A program made the translations under genes and the position numbers. The notes under the pieces are model-generated. The model was not told the DNA's origin. It did no database searches and worked only from the letters and a program-made list of their open reading frames with translations. A stretch of DNA of 64,000 nucleotides, from positions 1 to 64,000 of the forward strand of contig JAKTTT010000035.1 of the NCBI GenBank assembly GCA_030581615.1, written 5' to 3'. How positions within the stretch are numbered: the first letter of the stretch is position 1; each line of letters starts with the position of its first letter. The DNA is from Alloascoidea africana. Its lineage: Eukaryota > Ascomycota > Alloascoideomycetes > Alloascoideales > Alloascoideaceae. This document shows positions 63,927 to 64,000 of the stretch, in pieces.

Positions 63927-64000
63927 ATGCAGAAGAATCAACATCATCAGACTACGGACAAACTGGAAGACTTGTCTCTTTTTTTACAGTCGGATGGTGG
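63927..64000 (+). CDS. Possible 5' end of a gene running off the window
   Basis: An ATG at 63927 opens a frame that stays open to the edge (MQKNQHHQTTDKLEDL, then SLFLQSDGG). Too short to identify. The TTTTTTTACAG near the end could instead be an intron acceptor. A partial gene is only a possibility. Confidence 0.3.
   Translation, partial: MQKNQHHQTTDKLEDLSLFLQSDG

Noticed and set aside
1-64000. CRISPR arrays, rRNA, bacterial operons or phage
   Set aside because: None seen; all gene structures and introns are eukaryotic.

Overview
The window reads as nuclear DNA of a budding yeast (Saccharomycotina). Genes are compact, many carry one to three short spliceosomal introns (GT...AG with a CTAAC-type branch point), and the products match single-copy yeast housekeeping genes. 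CTG falls at invariant leucines (for example in the BCS1 AAA domain), so this is not a CUG-Ser yeast. The intron load, a RIC8 gene and an unduplicated ancestral gene order argue for a lineage outside the post-whole-genome-duplication Saccharomyces group. I cannot name the species.

Layout. (1) 1-7.3 kb is a graveyard of Ty3/gypsy LTR-retroelement fossils (protease, reverse transcriptase/RNase H and integrase pieces in both orientations, from at least two lineages), with a GC-rich repeat cluster at about 3-3.5 kb. (2) 7.8-17.0 kb holds a YCII-domain gene, PFY1 (profilin), VPS74, UBP2 and BCS1. (3) 17.1-26.3 kb is an array of 14-TM MFS drug:H+ antiporter (DHA2-type) genes: three complete and two broken. 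It is best explained as a tandemly duplicated two-gene unit in which each unit lost a different member, one of them with a fold-back LTR-element insertion. (4) 27.6-38.1 kb holds a large tail-anchored fungal protein gene, a peroxiredoxin with a C-terminal AKL peroxisomal signal, PEX11, a 2-kb gap of unclear content, and RIC8. (5) 39.0-45 kb holds an unrecognised gene, an amidase and FOL3. (6) 45.0-54.0 kb holds APL2, then CMR1-DMO2-STE7-DHH1, in the same order and relative orientation as S. cerevisiae YDL156W-YDL160C. (7) 54.8-62.9 kb holds VRG4, COG1, HAP2 and a PLP aminotransferase. A gene fragment may run off the right edge.

Functional themes: Golgi and trafficking (VPS74, VRG4, COG1, APL2), mitochondria (BCS1, DMO2, and HAP2 as a respiratory regulator), peroxisomes (an Ahp1/Pmp20-type peroxiredoxin next to PEX11), heterotrimeric-G-protein and pheromone signalling (RIC8, STE7), ubiquitin (UBP2), mRNA decay (DHH1) and efflux (MFS array). 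Most genes are ordinary. The points worth a second look are the MFS array's reciprocal decay, two ancestral-synteny signatures, RIC8 in a yeast, the peroxisomal gene pair, recurrent Reb1-like promoter sites, a shared palindromic promoter motif in the MFS array, and one gene I could not identify.
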